Assembly: GCF_020150455.1 (NCBI RefSeq)
Contig: NZ_CP083740.1
Coordinates: forward strand, 6,283,001-6,347,000
From: Bremerella sp. TYQ1
Lineage (GTDB): Bacteria > Planctomycetota > Planctomycetia > Pirellulales > Pirellulaceae
DNA length: 64,000 bases
Direction: 5' to 3'
Positions within the stretch are counted from its first letter, which is position 1. Each line of letters opens with the position of its first letter. The notes under the pieces were generated by a model. It did not search any database, was not told where the DNA came from, and worked only from the letters and a program-made list of their open reading frames with translations. Position numbers and translations under genes: made by a program. Below are positions 17,145 through 25,936 of this stretch, piece after piece.

Positions 17145-20100
17145 ATGGCCAGATTCATGATACGTCTGCTACTTCTGATCGCACTGGTTTGTTTGGCCGG
17201 GACAAACGTCTGCGCAGAATCGCCCATCGAGCTGATCGATACGAAGTCTAAGCTAGGCGGCTGGACGTTCGATAACGGCAAAGAATTTCCCGGAGCGGTC
17301 GGCCGGTTGGAACTTGTGAAATCGGATCCACCCACGCTAAATTTGCATGGCGATTTCTCGGACGGCGGAATGTACGTGCAAGCGGCGAAACGCCTGCCGG
17401 AGTTGCCGATCGAAACAGTTTCGTTCGAGATCAAGGTACCCAGTGGCGTCGGTAAAGTCACCACGCGATTGATTGACGGTACCGGGCAATGCCACCAACT
17501 AAGCATTCGCTTGAATGATAAAGGGGGCTGGCAAACCTACACGTTCCCTGTGGCAAGATATTTCACGTCGCTGGAGAAAGGGGCCCCGCTCGACATCGTG
17601 ACGAACTACGAGAAGTGGAGCGGTGCGAACGATGGGCGGTGGCATCAGCCCGGCAAGTTGTTCGTCATATTGGCCGGTCGCGAGGCACTCAGCGAAGGAA
17701 GTATCGCAATTCGGAATGTAACGCTGACACCTACGCCACCGAAAGTGGATATCACGACAACGGTTCGCCTGGACGAGTTTGCCGAAGGAACAACAGGTGC
17801 CTGGCAGTACAACAATGGCAACGAATTCAAAGGAGCCGAAGGTGGACTCACGTCGATTGACGGCGCTACCGCCGAACGTTCAGGCTTGCGGTTGAAAGCC
17901 GACTTCTCAAGCGGCGGACGCTATGTGGGCATGCGAAATCGTTTGGACGAATCGGATGTGAAACGAACCACAGCGATTCGTATGCAAGTTCGATCGGAGA
18001 CTGTGAACGAGTTCTCTCTGCGGTTGGTCGATGACAGCGGTCAAACCCATCAACGACACGGTTTTAACGTCAACGCCGATGGCCAGTGGCACCTTGTCAG
18101 CATCGAGCCAGAGAAGGTCGCGGGAGGCGAGCATTGGGGTGGTGCCAATGATGGCAAGTGGCATGGAGGTGTCAAACTGATCGAATTGATGTTGAACACG
18201 CGATCGTCCGATTCGCCCATGCAGCTTGACTTGGCTGACTTGCGGATGGAAGCGATTGTCGAAGGTCAGCTTTCGCAAGAGGCCTGGCAAGAAGACTTTG
18301 ACGAAGTGGAGGCATTAAAGTGGCAGACCAGTGGAGATGTCTCCTACGATTCTATGCTGACGATGCGACGAACGCTGGAAACAATCCAGCAGCCAACTTC
18401 GGCAAGTAGTCCACGACTCGCAGTGAAGGAGGGATCGTGGCGCGTTGCGTATCGATGGAAGTCCGACCTGCATTCGCCAGACAATTCGTTTCATGGCGCT
18501 GTCGAACTGAACATCTACGACACGAACGATCAAAAATTGACAACGTTTCCGCTGGCGATTGGGTTTGGCCAAAACGATTGGACGGAAGTCGAGAAGCAAA
18601 TCCGTTTGCCGGATGGGGCTGCCTATGCGAGGTGGAACTGTCAGCTGAATAAAACGTATGGCCATTTTTCGATCGATGATCTAACCGTAGCTCGATTGGT
18701 CGTACAGCCCGCGGTGCCACGGATTGAGAGCATTCGGATTGCTTCGGAAGCGATCGGCAATTTGTTTTACCCTGAGAGGCCAATCGCCTTTCAGATTTCG
18801 GTTCCCACCAATAAACCGCTCGCGAAAGAAAATCAACTCGTTCAGGCAGAAGTACTTGACTATCGCGGTGACATCGTGCTTAGCCAGATCGCCGTTCCAC
18901 TTTCACAAGTGGAACGGCAAACGTACGACGGGCGAATTGAACTCGATCGAAGCAAGCTAAACGTTGGGCAGTTTTATGAATTGCACGTGACGATTGCTCA
19001 AGGGGAAGGGGAACCGGCAACGGAGTTTTCCGGCTTTGCAATCTTGCCGGAAGCTATCAGTAAGCAGTATAAGCCGGAACAGATTCCCTTCACGATTCGG
19101 AATTGGGATAGTCGCTTTCCCGATTATTTTTATCTAGCGGATCGGCTTGGCTTGCGCATGATGGGAGTCTGGGGTGGCTGGTCGAATGAGCCTCCGTATC
19201 GGCCGAAACTGCCAGGATTGGAGATTGTCAAAAAGCTCGACGCCAAATGGGTCACCGGAACGCCTGCGTCTAAGGTGGAAGATGAAGGATTCAAGACGGT
19301 CACCGAAGAGTCGCTTCGCCAAGGGATAACCAATTTTCTCAAGGATTATGCGGATCAAGGATTGGCGATGATTGCCCTGGGCAACGAACCGCATGGAAAG
19401 GGGAAAGTCGTTCTCGACAACGTCAAAGCATACAAGGCCGTCTATGAAGCGGTGAAAGCGTATGACCCTGCCATCCATGTGATCGGTACTTCGGTCGAGC
19501 CGAACAAAGAGTACTTTGAAGCAGGCTATCAGAACTATCTCGACTCGTACGATTTTCATATCTACGAGCACTACAGCAAAGTTCGCCGCACGATGGCTGA
19601 GTATCGGAAGTTGATGGAAAAGTACGACGCCGTAAAGCCGATTCATTCGACCGAACTAGGGCTCAATAGCCAAGGGCAAGCGCGACTGGCGGTGGCGATC
19701 GAGATGATCAAGAAGTGTACGGTCTTTTTTGCCGAAGGAGGCGAAACCGTCAGTTGGTTCACGATCATGTACCCCGACAAAGATGGCAATGCCCGGGGGC
19801 AATTTGGTGATGCTCACTGCGTCTTTGACTGTAAGTTCAATAACTACAATCCGCGGCTCGATGCGGTGACTTACTATCACCTGATTAACAGCTTGGGCGT
19901 GAAGAAGTTCGTCGAAGAGAAGCAGTCGCCTGATGGAACGCAATCGTATTTATTTCGCGACGATGCAGGAAATTGCTTAAAAGTCGTTTGGAATGACGAA
20001 GCCAAAAAAATTGTCGACCTTGACGTCGCAAAGGACGCCAAGGTCGACGTGATTCGCATCGATGGTCTGAGGCAACACATCGACACGAATCGGGCATTGG

Positions 20101-20153
20101 TTCAGTTGGAAGTTTCGGACGAACCGCTGATGCTGCTTTACTCGCAGCCGTAA
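17145..20153 (+). CDS. Large exported glycoside-hydrolase-like protein (clan GH-A type barrel)
   Basis: 1002 residues with a signal peptide (core MIRLLLLIALVCLAG, cleaved near CAE-SP). Two related beta-sandwich domains come first: both open with an aromatic/Asn-Gly motif (GGWTFDNGKEFPGA at about 39 and GAWQYNNGNEFKGA at about 224) and hold a GANDGxWH segment, so this is an internal duplication of a carbohydrate-binding-like unit. A middle domain leads to a C-terminal TIM-barrel-like region (about 640-930) with NEPH (Glu748, acid/base position of clan GH-A) and STELG (Glu837, nucleophile position). A small C-terminal beta domain closes it. Substrate unknown. Divergent from the sulfatase operon, which suggests joint use on a sulfated glycan. 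Confidence 0.8.
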   Translation: MARFMIRLLLLIALVCLAGTNVCAESPIELIDTKSKLGGWTFDNGKEFPGAVGRLELVKSDPPTLNLHGDFSDGGMYVQAAKRLPELPIETVSFEIKVPSGVGKVTTRLIDGTGQCHQLSIRLNDKGGWQTYTFPVARYFTSLEKGAPLDIVTNYEKWSGANDGRWHQPGKLFVILAGREALSEGSIAIRNVTLTPTPPKVDITTTVRLDEFAEGTTGAWQYNNGNEFKGAEGGLTSIDGATAERSGLRLKADFSSGGRYVGMRNRLDESDVKRTTAIRMQVRSETVNEFSLRLVDDSGQTHQRHGFNVNADGQWHLVSIEPEKVAGGEHWGGANDGKWHGGVKLIELMLNTRSSDSPMQLDLADLRMEAIVEGQLSQEAWQEDFDEVEALKWQTSGDVSYDSMLTMRRTLETIQQPTSASSPRLAVKEGSWRVAYRWKSDLHSPDNSFHGAVELNIYDTNDQKLTTFPLAIGFGQNDWTEVEKQIRLPDGAAYARWNCQLNKTYGHFSIDDLTVARLVVQPAVPRIESIRIASEAIGNLFYPERPIAFQISVPTNKPLAKENQLVQAEVLDYRGDIVLSQIAVPLSQVERQTYDGRIELDRSKLNVGQFYELHVTIAQGEGEPATEFSGFAILPEAISKQYKPEQIPFTIRNWDSRFPDYFYLADRLGLRMMGVWGGWSNEPPYRPKLPGLEIVKKLDAKWVTGTPASKVEDEGFKTVTEESLRQGITNFLKDYADQGLAMIALGNEPHGKGKVVLDNVKAYKAVYEAVKAYDPAIHVIGTSVEPNKEYFEAGYQNYLDSYDFHIYEHYSKVRRTMAEYRKLMEKYDAVKPIHSTELGLNSQGQARLAVAIEMIKKCTVFFAEGGETVSWFTIMYPDKDGNARGQFGDAHCVFDCKFNNYNPRLDAVTYYHLINSLGVKKFVEEKQSPDGTQSYLFRDDAGNCLKVVWNDEAKKIVDLDVAKDAKVDVIRIDGLRQHIDTNRALVQLEVSDEPLMLLYSQP

Positions 20154-20165
20154 TAGCGTGGGCGG

Positions 20166-21158
20166 CTATGGCTCGATAATCGCAGGACGAAACTCCATCG
20201 ATCGTGACTCTTCATATTCGGTAGTGGCAGGCATCACGTCTCGCTTCGGTTTGGGAATTGGAGTGGCGTCGTGCGAGATGACGGGAGGAAGTTCCGCGAC
20301 GGAGGCCATGATGTTGCCATGAATCGTTTGCGATATCTGATCGAGCGGTAAATGATTCAGGCGACGCTTGCTGAATGGGTTTTCCAGTTCGACACCAATT
20401 TGATCGAGCGCCAGTAATGGATACGCCACCAAGAAAACAATCAACGGCGTTGCCATACCTGCTGCATCGACAATCGCGATTGGTAGGAAAATGAGATAAA
20501 GAAACAGGAACCGGCGAATCTTGATGGAAAATGCCGAAGCCAATGGCGTACGCAAAATCCGTTCGCAGGCACCAATGTGATCGATGAGCCGGGCACGTTC
20601 CGTTTCCGCTTGCAGAAAGAAAAAACGATCCAGCTGCCCGTTGTCGACCGACTCCTTCAAAAGGTCGGCCACGCGGCGAATGACGTACATCGGCATGTGT
20701 TCGGCCTGGGAGAGTCGACGCGTCTCATCGGTACCAACGATTTCGCATAGACCAGAAATTTCGTCGAACTTATGTTCGCTTCGCAGGCTATGGCAGCAAG
20801 TCGCCGAGAATGCGGAAACCCAGCGGGCATACGACTCTCGCCATTTCGGATCGGAACTGCCATAGATCAGTCCAATCTGGGCAAGGTTTCGCGATTGATT
20901 GACGATGCCGCCCCAAATTTTGCGAGCTTCCCACCAACGGTCGTAGCCTGCGTTGGTTCGAAGTACCAATAGCAATGCGAGCACGACACCAATGTACTCG
21001 TAGTGAGCTGTCGCGAGACCGTTCTTGAGATCGAAGATTTGAAACAGCGTATAGATAGCCGCGCTGAAAGCGGTAAATACAAAAAGTCTGCCAGCGATGT
21101 AGGGGGTTACGGAACCTTGTAGTTTGAAAACTTCGGTCCAAAATCCTTCGCGAATCAT
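20166..21158 (-). CDS. Bestrophin-family anion channel protein
   Basis: 330 residues beginning MIREGFWTEVFKLQGSVTPYIAGR, with the conserved LVLRTNAGYDRWWEARKIWGGIVNQSRN block (about 85-112) and the later LPIAIVDAAGMATPLIVFLVAYPLLALDQIGVELENPF, which are signature stretches of the bestrophin/UPF0187 family. Four or so membrane helices are visible. Bacterial homologs form pentameric ion channels. AGAGGA lies just before the ATG. It lies 65 bases downstream of the universal stress protein gene on the same strand, and both may be one transcript. Confidence 0.92.
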   Translation of the reverse strand: MIREGFWTEVFKLQGSVTPYIAGRLFVFTAFSAAIYTLFQIFDLKNGLATAHYEYIGVVLALLLVLRTNAGYDRWWEARKIWGGIVNQSRNLAQIGLIYGSSDPKWRESYARWVSAFSATCCHSLRSEHKFDEISGLCEIVGTDETRRLSQAEHMPMYVIRRVADLLKESVDNGQLDRFFFLQAETERARLIDHIGACERILRTPLASAFSIKIRRFLFLYLIFLPIAIVDAAGMATPLIVFLVAYPLLALDQIGVELENPFSKRRLNHLPLDQISQTIHGNIMASVAELPPVISHDATPIPKPKRDVMPATTEYEESRSMEFRPAIIEP

Positions 21159-21223
21159 AAATCCTCTTTACTTCTTTCCGTTGCCTGCGGAAGAAATGTT
21201 CTCTTGTTCCAGAATGTGGATGT

Positions 21224-22042
21224 CTATCCCATTAAGTAAAGATCGAGCTTCGTCTGTCGCAGCACGACGAGCGACAATTGCCCGACCCAGCGAGACCAAA
21301 GGCCCAGCTGGCTGGGAATTCCCATCACGACGACATCCGCTTCCCACTTCTGGGCGTACGGAATTAGGACCCTGCGAACCGACCCTGTCAGGTAACCTAC
21401 TTCCACGTCAGGGCACCGCGACTCGCAGTACCGACGCATCGAAAGTAGTCGATTAGCACACTCGTTGGCGGCCGCTCCAACACCAAGCAGACGACACTGC
21501 GGCATTTCCAAGGGAGACTGACTGAGAAACGTGCGAATCGCTCTCGCGGCTGCGACGCTACCGTCGTAAACCAGCAAGACACGGCGCGGATCGGTCTTTT
21601 CACCTCGCGAAACATACAGGGGCTGCCGACTTCGCGAAGCAAGTTCCACGTGCTGCCAGGGATCGAGTTCGCCAGGAGAAAACTGGCTGCCGATCGGACA
21701 GTATCCGACAAGCAGATCATGAAACTGCGATTCACGAGCCAACGTCCGGATAGGATCCCCTTCGAGCCCGAGCGAATCGAACTCGAGTTGGTATCGCTGA
21801 CCCACCTGGCGAATCTGATCGTGCGAGATGCTTTGCCGCCGCTCCGTGTGTGCAAGCCGAGTGGTTTCGCTTAACGTATGAACGGCCGATACCAGGTGTC
21901 CGGTGTTTTGAAGCGATCTGTTGTCGAGTACCGAGAGACCTTGCAGACGGGCGTTGCAGCGCTGTGCGATCCGAGCACCGAGTTCAATCACTTGGTCCGA
22001 ACCGTAGCAACCGCTGAGGTGAAGCAAGACGCTCTTTAGCAT
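21224..22042 (-). CDS. Universal stress protein family protein
   Basis: 272 residues; AGAGGG lies about 7 bases before the ATG. It begins MLKSVLLHLSGC, and a second half starts RRVLLVYDGSVAAARAIRTFL, which is the UspA alpha/beta fold with the conserved Asp and DGS. The end reads WEADVVVMGIPSQLGLWSRWVGQLSLVVLRQTKLDL, with a reduced G-x2-G-x9-G(S/T) ATP loop, so nucleotide binding is uncertain. Two Usp domains in tandem fit the length. It sits between bestrophin and a LysR regulator on the opposite strand. Confidence 0.8.
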   Translation of the reverse strand: MLKSVLLHLSGCYGSDQVIELGARIAQRCNARLQGLSVLDNRSLQNTGHLVSAVHTLSETTRLAHTERRQSISHDQIRQVGQRYQLEFDSLGLEGDPIRTLARESQFHDLLVGYCPIGSQFSPGELDPWQHVELASRSRQPLYVSRGEKTDPRRVLLVYDGSVAAARAIRTFLSQSPLEMPQCRLLGVGAAANECANRLLSMRRYCESRCPDVEVGYLTGSVRRVLIPYAQKWEADVVVMGIPSQLGLWSRWVGQLSLVVLRQTKLDLYLMG

Positions 22043-22411
22043 TCGATGCCCTCTTCATGGGGAATTCGTTTGCATCCGCTATCAACGAATGCATGGCTGA
22101 GGACCGTATTCCGTGGTCCTTTGCTGGAATGTTTATACGCATTTCGAGCCTCGAAAGTCGCAACAATCTTTCATCACTTTGCATTGAAAATCTCTATGGT
22201 GGCGTCTGTCTTAGTAGTACATTGAAATTTTCTATGCTGACGCAGGCGGCGCGGAAAAAATATGACTTTCTTATGTCGGAAAGAATATCTGCCTGCGGAC
22301 AATTGAGTGCGTATCGCTAGAATTGTGCGACACACCGCAACTATCCCCCGAACCTGATTCCATGGATGTTTCGCCCCACGAAACGTAGGGATTACAGGAT
22401 GAGAAGGTTTG
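22043..22411. other. Divergent promoter region between the stress protein and LysR genes
   Basis: No gene is seen in these 369 bases. The region contains a hairpin (AGGACC / GGTCCT, 22100-22120) in the stress-protein leader and a pair of direct repeats listed separately. Confidence 0.6.
22182..22242. promoter_or_regulatory. Pair of 23-bp direct repeats in the divergent regulatory region
   Basis: CATTGAAA at 22182 and again at 22220 begins two 23-base copies that match at 19 of 23 positions, 38 bases apart. Both contain T-N11-A, the core form of LysR-type sites (T22184 to A22196 and T22222 to A22234). Binding by the adjacent NhaR-like regulator is inferred. Confidence 0.5.
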
Positions 22412-23368
22412 ATGATCGATCGTCTCCAAGAGCTTAATTTTCTACATCTGTTTTATTTTTGGGTGGCAGTTCGGCAGGGAAGCATTACGGCTGCTTGCGA
22501 CCATCTCCATCTTTCTCAGCCGACCGTTAGTTCGCAGATTCGTAAATTAGAAAAGTCACTTGGACATGATCTGCTGGACCGAAGCGGGCGAGACCTACAG
22601 CTCACCGACGTCGGCTCGACCGTGTTTGAGTACGCTGACGAGATTTTTTCGACAGGAAGAGAGATGCTTGGCAGCCTCAGAGGGTTGCCCAGCGATCGAG
22701 CGTTGCGACTGAGCGTTGGCGTGCCGATGTATGTGCCGAAACTGATTACGTATCGGCTATTGGAAGTGGCATTACGATATTCTCGGCCGGTTCAAATCGA
22801 CTATCACGAAGCGCCCATGGAAGAACTGGTCGCCGATCTTGCGCGGCATCAACATGACGTGATTATTTCGGATCGACCGCTTTCTTCGAATCGACAACGA
22901 CGCAGTTTCAATCATCCACTTGGCGATTGTGCGATTGCGTTTTGTGCGGTCGGTTCGATGGCCGAACAGTTACGGGCCGACTTTCCCAAGTCGTTGCAAC
23001 GTGCGCCGTTGCTGTTGCCGTCGCCCAATACGGAGTTGCGGCGAAGTTTGGATCAGTGGTTCGACGAGAATGATATCTGCCCCAAGATTGTCGCCCAATT
23101 CGACGATAGTGCAATGCTTAACGAGTTTGGCAGCGGTGGCGCTGGGGTCTTTCCCACTCCGGCGGCGGTGCTGGATCAAGTGCGGCGACAGTACGACGTC
23201 GAACTGGTCGGCACGCTAGAGGACGTAAGAAGCCATTTCTTTGCTATCACGGCCCAGCGGAAGCTATCGCATCCTGTGGTGATGGCCATCTCGGAAGAAG
23301 CACCGCGAATTCTGTTTGACATGCGAAACGGTACGAACCTTTCCGCCGAGGGAAAGCAAGCTCGCTAG
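22412..23368 (+). CDS. LysR-family transcriptional regulator, NhaR-like
   Basis: 318 residues from the ATG at 22412 (AGAAGG just upstream; a TTG three bases earlier is less likely). The winged HTH is at the N-terminus with NFLHLFYFWVAVRQGSITAACDHLHLSQPTVSSQIRKLEKSLG (about 8-50). The phrase LHLSQPTVSSQI and the later FGSGGAGVFPTPA resemble NhaR, the activator of the Na+/H+ antiporter NhaA, more than a typical LysR, whose end differs. No nhaA is next to it; the divergent genes encode a stress protein and a bestrophin channel, and polyphosphate kinase 2 is downstream. Confidence 0.88.
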   Translation: MIDRLQELNFLHLFYFWVAVRQGSITAACDHLHLSQPTVSSQIRKLEKSLGHDLLDRSGRDLQLTDVGSTVFEYADEIFSTGREMLGSLRGLPSDRALRLSVGVPMYVPKLITYRLLEVALRYSRPVQIDYHEAPMEELVADLARHQHDVIISDRPLSSNRQRRSFNHPLGDCAIAFCAVGSMAEQLRADFPKSLQRAPLLLPSPNTELRRSLDQWFDENDICPKIVAQFDDSAMLNEFGSGGAGVFPTPAAVLDQVRRQYDVELVGTLEDVRSHFFAITAQRKLSHPVVMAISEEAPRILFDMRNGTNLSAEGKQAR

Positions 23369-23470
23369 AGGGCGACACGCGGCTCTTCAAATCTTAATAT
23401 CCCATGCCACACGGTTTGTTAGACTCATGGTCTGGGATTGGATGATAGGAGCTTGAGAAAGTCGACCACA

Positions 23471-24385
23471 ATGAACGAATTTTCTTCGGAATTCGACCAA
23501 CAGCGTTTGCACGACGAAATCATCGACTCGTTGGACGAGGAGTTCGAGGCGGAGTTAGAAGATGCGATGATGGACCGTGTGGCGACACGTCCAGAAATTG
23601 CAACAGACGAACCACTACCTCGCCGAGTCTATTTTCGAGAGTTGCTTCGCCTACAGCGCGAGCTGATCAAGCTTCAAAGTTGGGTCGTCGAGCATAAAGC
23701 CAAAGTGGCCGTTTTGTTTGAAGGACGAGATGCCGCCGGCAAAGGCGGAACGATCAAGCGAATCACGCAGCGGCTGAACCCACGCGTTTGTCGAGTCGCG
23801 GCACTTCCCGCTCCGAGCGAGCGTGAGAAAACGCAATGGTATTTTCAGCGTTACATTCAGCACTTGCCCGCAGGTGGCGAGATCGTTTTGTTCGATCGTA
23901 GCTGGTACAACCGAGCCGGCGTCGAACGGGTGATGGGGTTCTGTAACGAGCAGCAGTTGGAAGAGTTCTTCCGAACAGTTCCCGAGTTCGAGCAGATGCT
24001 TGTGCGTTCCGGAATTTACTTGATCAAATACTGGTTCTCGATCAGCGATCAGGAGCAACAGTTTCGATTTCAGTGCCGTATCGACGATCCATTGAAACAG
24101 TGGAAACTAAGCCCGATGGATCTCGAGTCACGTCGCCGTTGGGAGCAATACACGGTCGCTAAGGAAGAGATGTTCTCGCGAACCAATATCCCGGAGGCGA
24201 ACTGGTGGGTTGTAGAAGCAGACGATAAAAAAAGAGCCCGGCTCAATTGTATTCATCACTTGCTGCAACAAATTCCCTATTCGGAAGTATCCCAGCCCTC
24301 GATCTCGTTGCCGCCTCGCGAACATGAGGAAGGCTACAAACGGCAGGTCCTGCCCGAGGACGTATTCGTGCCCACCGTCTATTAA
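23471..24385 (+). CDS. ppk2: Polyphosphate kinase 2, single-domain class I type
   Basis: A start at 23471 (GAGAAAG upstream) gives 304 residues; TTG at 23438 is the far option. Walker A is GRDAAGKGG at 85-93, followed by TIKRITQRLNPR, and Walker B with the lid segment is LFDRSWYNRAGVERVMGF (about 139-156). PSEREKTQWYFQRYIQHLPAGGE and IKYWFSISDQEQ complete the family profile. PPK2 transfers phosphate between polyphosphate and nucleoside diphosphates, class I favouring GDP/ADP phosphorylation. The acidic N-terminal 50 residues are not part of the core. It is 102 bases after the LysR gene on the same strand. Confidence 0.95.
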   Translation: MNEFSSEFDQQRLHDEIIDSLDEEFEAELEDAMMDRVATRPEIATDEPLPRRVYFRELLRLQRELIKLQSWVVEHKAKVAVLFEGRDAAGKGGTIKRITQRLNPRVCRVAALPAPSEREKTQWYFQRYIQHLPAGGEIVLFDRSWYNRAGVERVMGFCNEQQLEEFFRTVPEFEQMLVRSGIYLIKYWFSISDQEQQFRFQCRIDDPLKQWKLSPMDLESRRRWEQYTVAKEEMFSRTNIPEANWWVVEADDKKRARLNCIHHLLQQIPYSEVSQPSISLPPREHEEGYKRQVLPEDVFVPTVY

Positions 24386-24404
24386 GTATTTACCACCGCG
24401 GCGC

Positions 24405-24439
24405 ATAAAAAAGCCCACCGAATCGCATTCGATGGGCTT
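24405..24439 (-). terminator. Rho-independent terminator of the DUF1559 gene
   Basis: The minus strand forms AAGCCCATCGAAT with ATTCGGTGGGCTT, a long stem with a tiny loop, followed by T6. It lies between the convergent ppk2 and DUF1559 genes and may also slow ppk2 transcription from the other side. Confidence 0.85.
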
Positions 24440-24458
24440 CGTGTTTATTAACCGTGAC

Positions 24459-25505
24459 TTATTGGTTGATGGTATTGATCTCGCCACCAGCACGGCTCCA
24501 GAGAGCATGCCACGCGTCGGCGTTGACGGTGTCAGGAACGAAGCGGACACTGCCATCGACCAAACAAGCATTCACCCCGCCGGGATGAAAGCTACGTGCA
24601 CTGTTAGCCTTCGACGAGCGATAGGTAAGGTCCGGCGCTGAATTGTTTGGCGTCAAAAGGCCATTGAGAAGTGGACCCTGAGGAACACTACCGCGTAGCC
24701 ACATCAAGCAACGACCACCGTCCCAGCTTCCGCTGCTGACTTCGGACTGAACGCCAGCGATACCACTTGCATTGGCTCGATTGCCGTAGTCAACGAAATC
24801 GATGCTAGAGCTTGGGGAAAGTCGGTAGATTCGAACGTCTGCATCCGTGGTCGTTGGTGAGTCACCAGTACCGGTAACCGTTTCCGAGAATAGCAACGTG
24901 TTTGTCGTGCCGTCCGTAACGGACGCAAACTTAATCTTTGCTTTCACCCAGCACATACCGTTGTTAGCGGTCGTACCTGCGTGGAATGCTGCATCAAGTC
25001 CATTACCAGCATTCATACCGTAGCTACTACCTGCAACGGAAACGGTATCGCCCGATACCGAATCGGTAATTTGCTGAACTTGCGGCGTCGTAGCACTAGG
25101 GCAGAAAAACGAATTTATTGGATATTGAATAATAGGGCGAATTTGAGGAATGATCCCGTCTCTGCCGGGATGTCCCATGAAGAAGCCAAAATCGATGAGA
25201 TTCTGGAGATTCTCTTGCTCCATATAGGGCAAGATCTTAGCCATTGGCGAATAGTCACTGAGATAGCCATTAAGCGGTGACGGATCCGCAGGGCCGTCCC
25301 AGCCGGCGTTTGGAAACGCACCTTGGTAAGTGTCCGCATAGTTATGCGTGGCGAGCCCGATCTGTTTCAGGTTATTCGTGCACGACATTCGACGTGCTGC
25401 TTCGCGGGCCTGTTGGACGGCGGGAAGCAGAAGGGCGATCAGGATACCGATGATCGCGATCACAACAAGCAATTCGACAAGCGTAAAACCTTTACGCGTA
25501 CGCAT
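24459..25505 (-). CDS. DUF1559 family protein with type IV pilin-like N-terminus
   Basis: 348 residues. The N-terminus [19 protein letters not shown] is a prepilin leader with the cleavage point between Gly and Phe and a hydrophobic helix; [19 protein letters not shown] follows as in all members. Near the C-terminus is [18 protein letters not shown], the H-x9-DG hallmark. DUF1559 proteins are exported through pilin-like pathways and form large paralog sets in planctomycetes; their function remains unclear. AGGAG lies 8 bases before the ATG. It is monocistronic between two terminators. Confidence 0.95.
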   Translation of the reverse strand: MRTRKGFTLVELLVVIAIIGILIALLLPAVQQAREAARRMSCTNNLKQIGLATHNYADTYQGAFPNAGWDGPADPSPLNGYLSDYSPMAKILPYMEQENLQNLIDFGFFMGHPGRDGIIPQIRPIIQYPINSFFCPSATTPQVQQITDSVSGDTVSVAGSSYGMNAGNGLDAAFHAGTTANNGMCWVKAKIKFASVTDGTTNTLLFSETVTGTGDSPTTTDADVRIYRLSPSSSIDFVDYGNRANASGIAGVQSEVSSGSWDGGRCLMWLRGSVPQGPLLNGLLTPNNSAPDLTYRSSKANSARSFHPGGVNACLVDGSVRFVPDTVNADAWHALWSRAGGEINTINQ

Positions 25506-25729
25506 GGGGAAGACTCCTGTTTATTGTGCATTGCCGGGGAAACGTTTGTGCCGAAACGTCACAAGGGCAAGCACCGCGCTGTGGACCTAAGTGGTCCGTT
25601 CTCCGGGGGAATGTCCGAATACGGGCATTGGCGAGTCGCGCGTGACGGGAGAGTGTCGAAGAAACCGCACGCCTTAGCTAGAGTTACCGCATTCCTCTGT
25701 TAATTCCGCTGGCGAAAGGCTTGCGGCGG

Positions 25730-25752
25730 CTATTGAAACATCGTCTCAATAG
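25730..25752. promoter_or_regulatory. Inverted repeat upstream of the DUF1559 gene
   Basis: CTATTGA / TCAATAG with a 9-nt spacer, a perfect 7-bp inverted repeat about 225 bases upstream of the DUF1559 ATG. The arm/spacer geometry is like an operator, though the sequence is not CIRCE. Confidence 0.35.
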
Positions 25753-25872
25753 AGAATGTTAGTGTAGCGAGCTATTTTTTTATAGGCAACCGACTCTCAC
25801 CAAAATTTCGGGAGAAATTAATGGATTAGTTCAAGTTTGGCCTGAGGGGATCATCATGCATCTGATCGCGCA

Positions 25873-25911
25873 TAAAAAAAGCCTGCCGAAGGGGAACACT
25901 TCGACAGGCTT
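25873..25911 (-). terminator. Rho-independent terminator of the groES-groEL operon
   Basis: On the minus strand AGCCTGTCGAAG pairs with CTTCGGCAGGCT across a 7-nt loop (one mismatch) and T7 or more follows. Confidence 0.92.
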
Positions 25912-25936
25912 TGGATTTCAGCGGTACTAACGTCGA

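Larger units (their letters stand above)
25506..25936. other. Intergenic region between groEL and the DUF1559 gene
   Basis: About 430 bases with no gene. It holds the groEL terminator (25873-25911) and an inverted repeat at 25730-25752; the rest should contain the DUF1559 promoter, which I cannot place. Confidence 0.55.
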
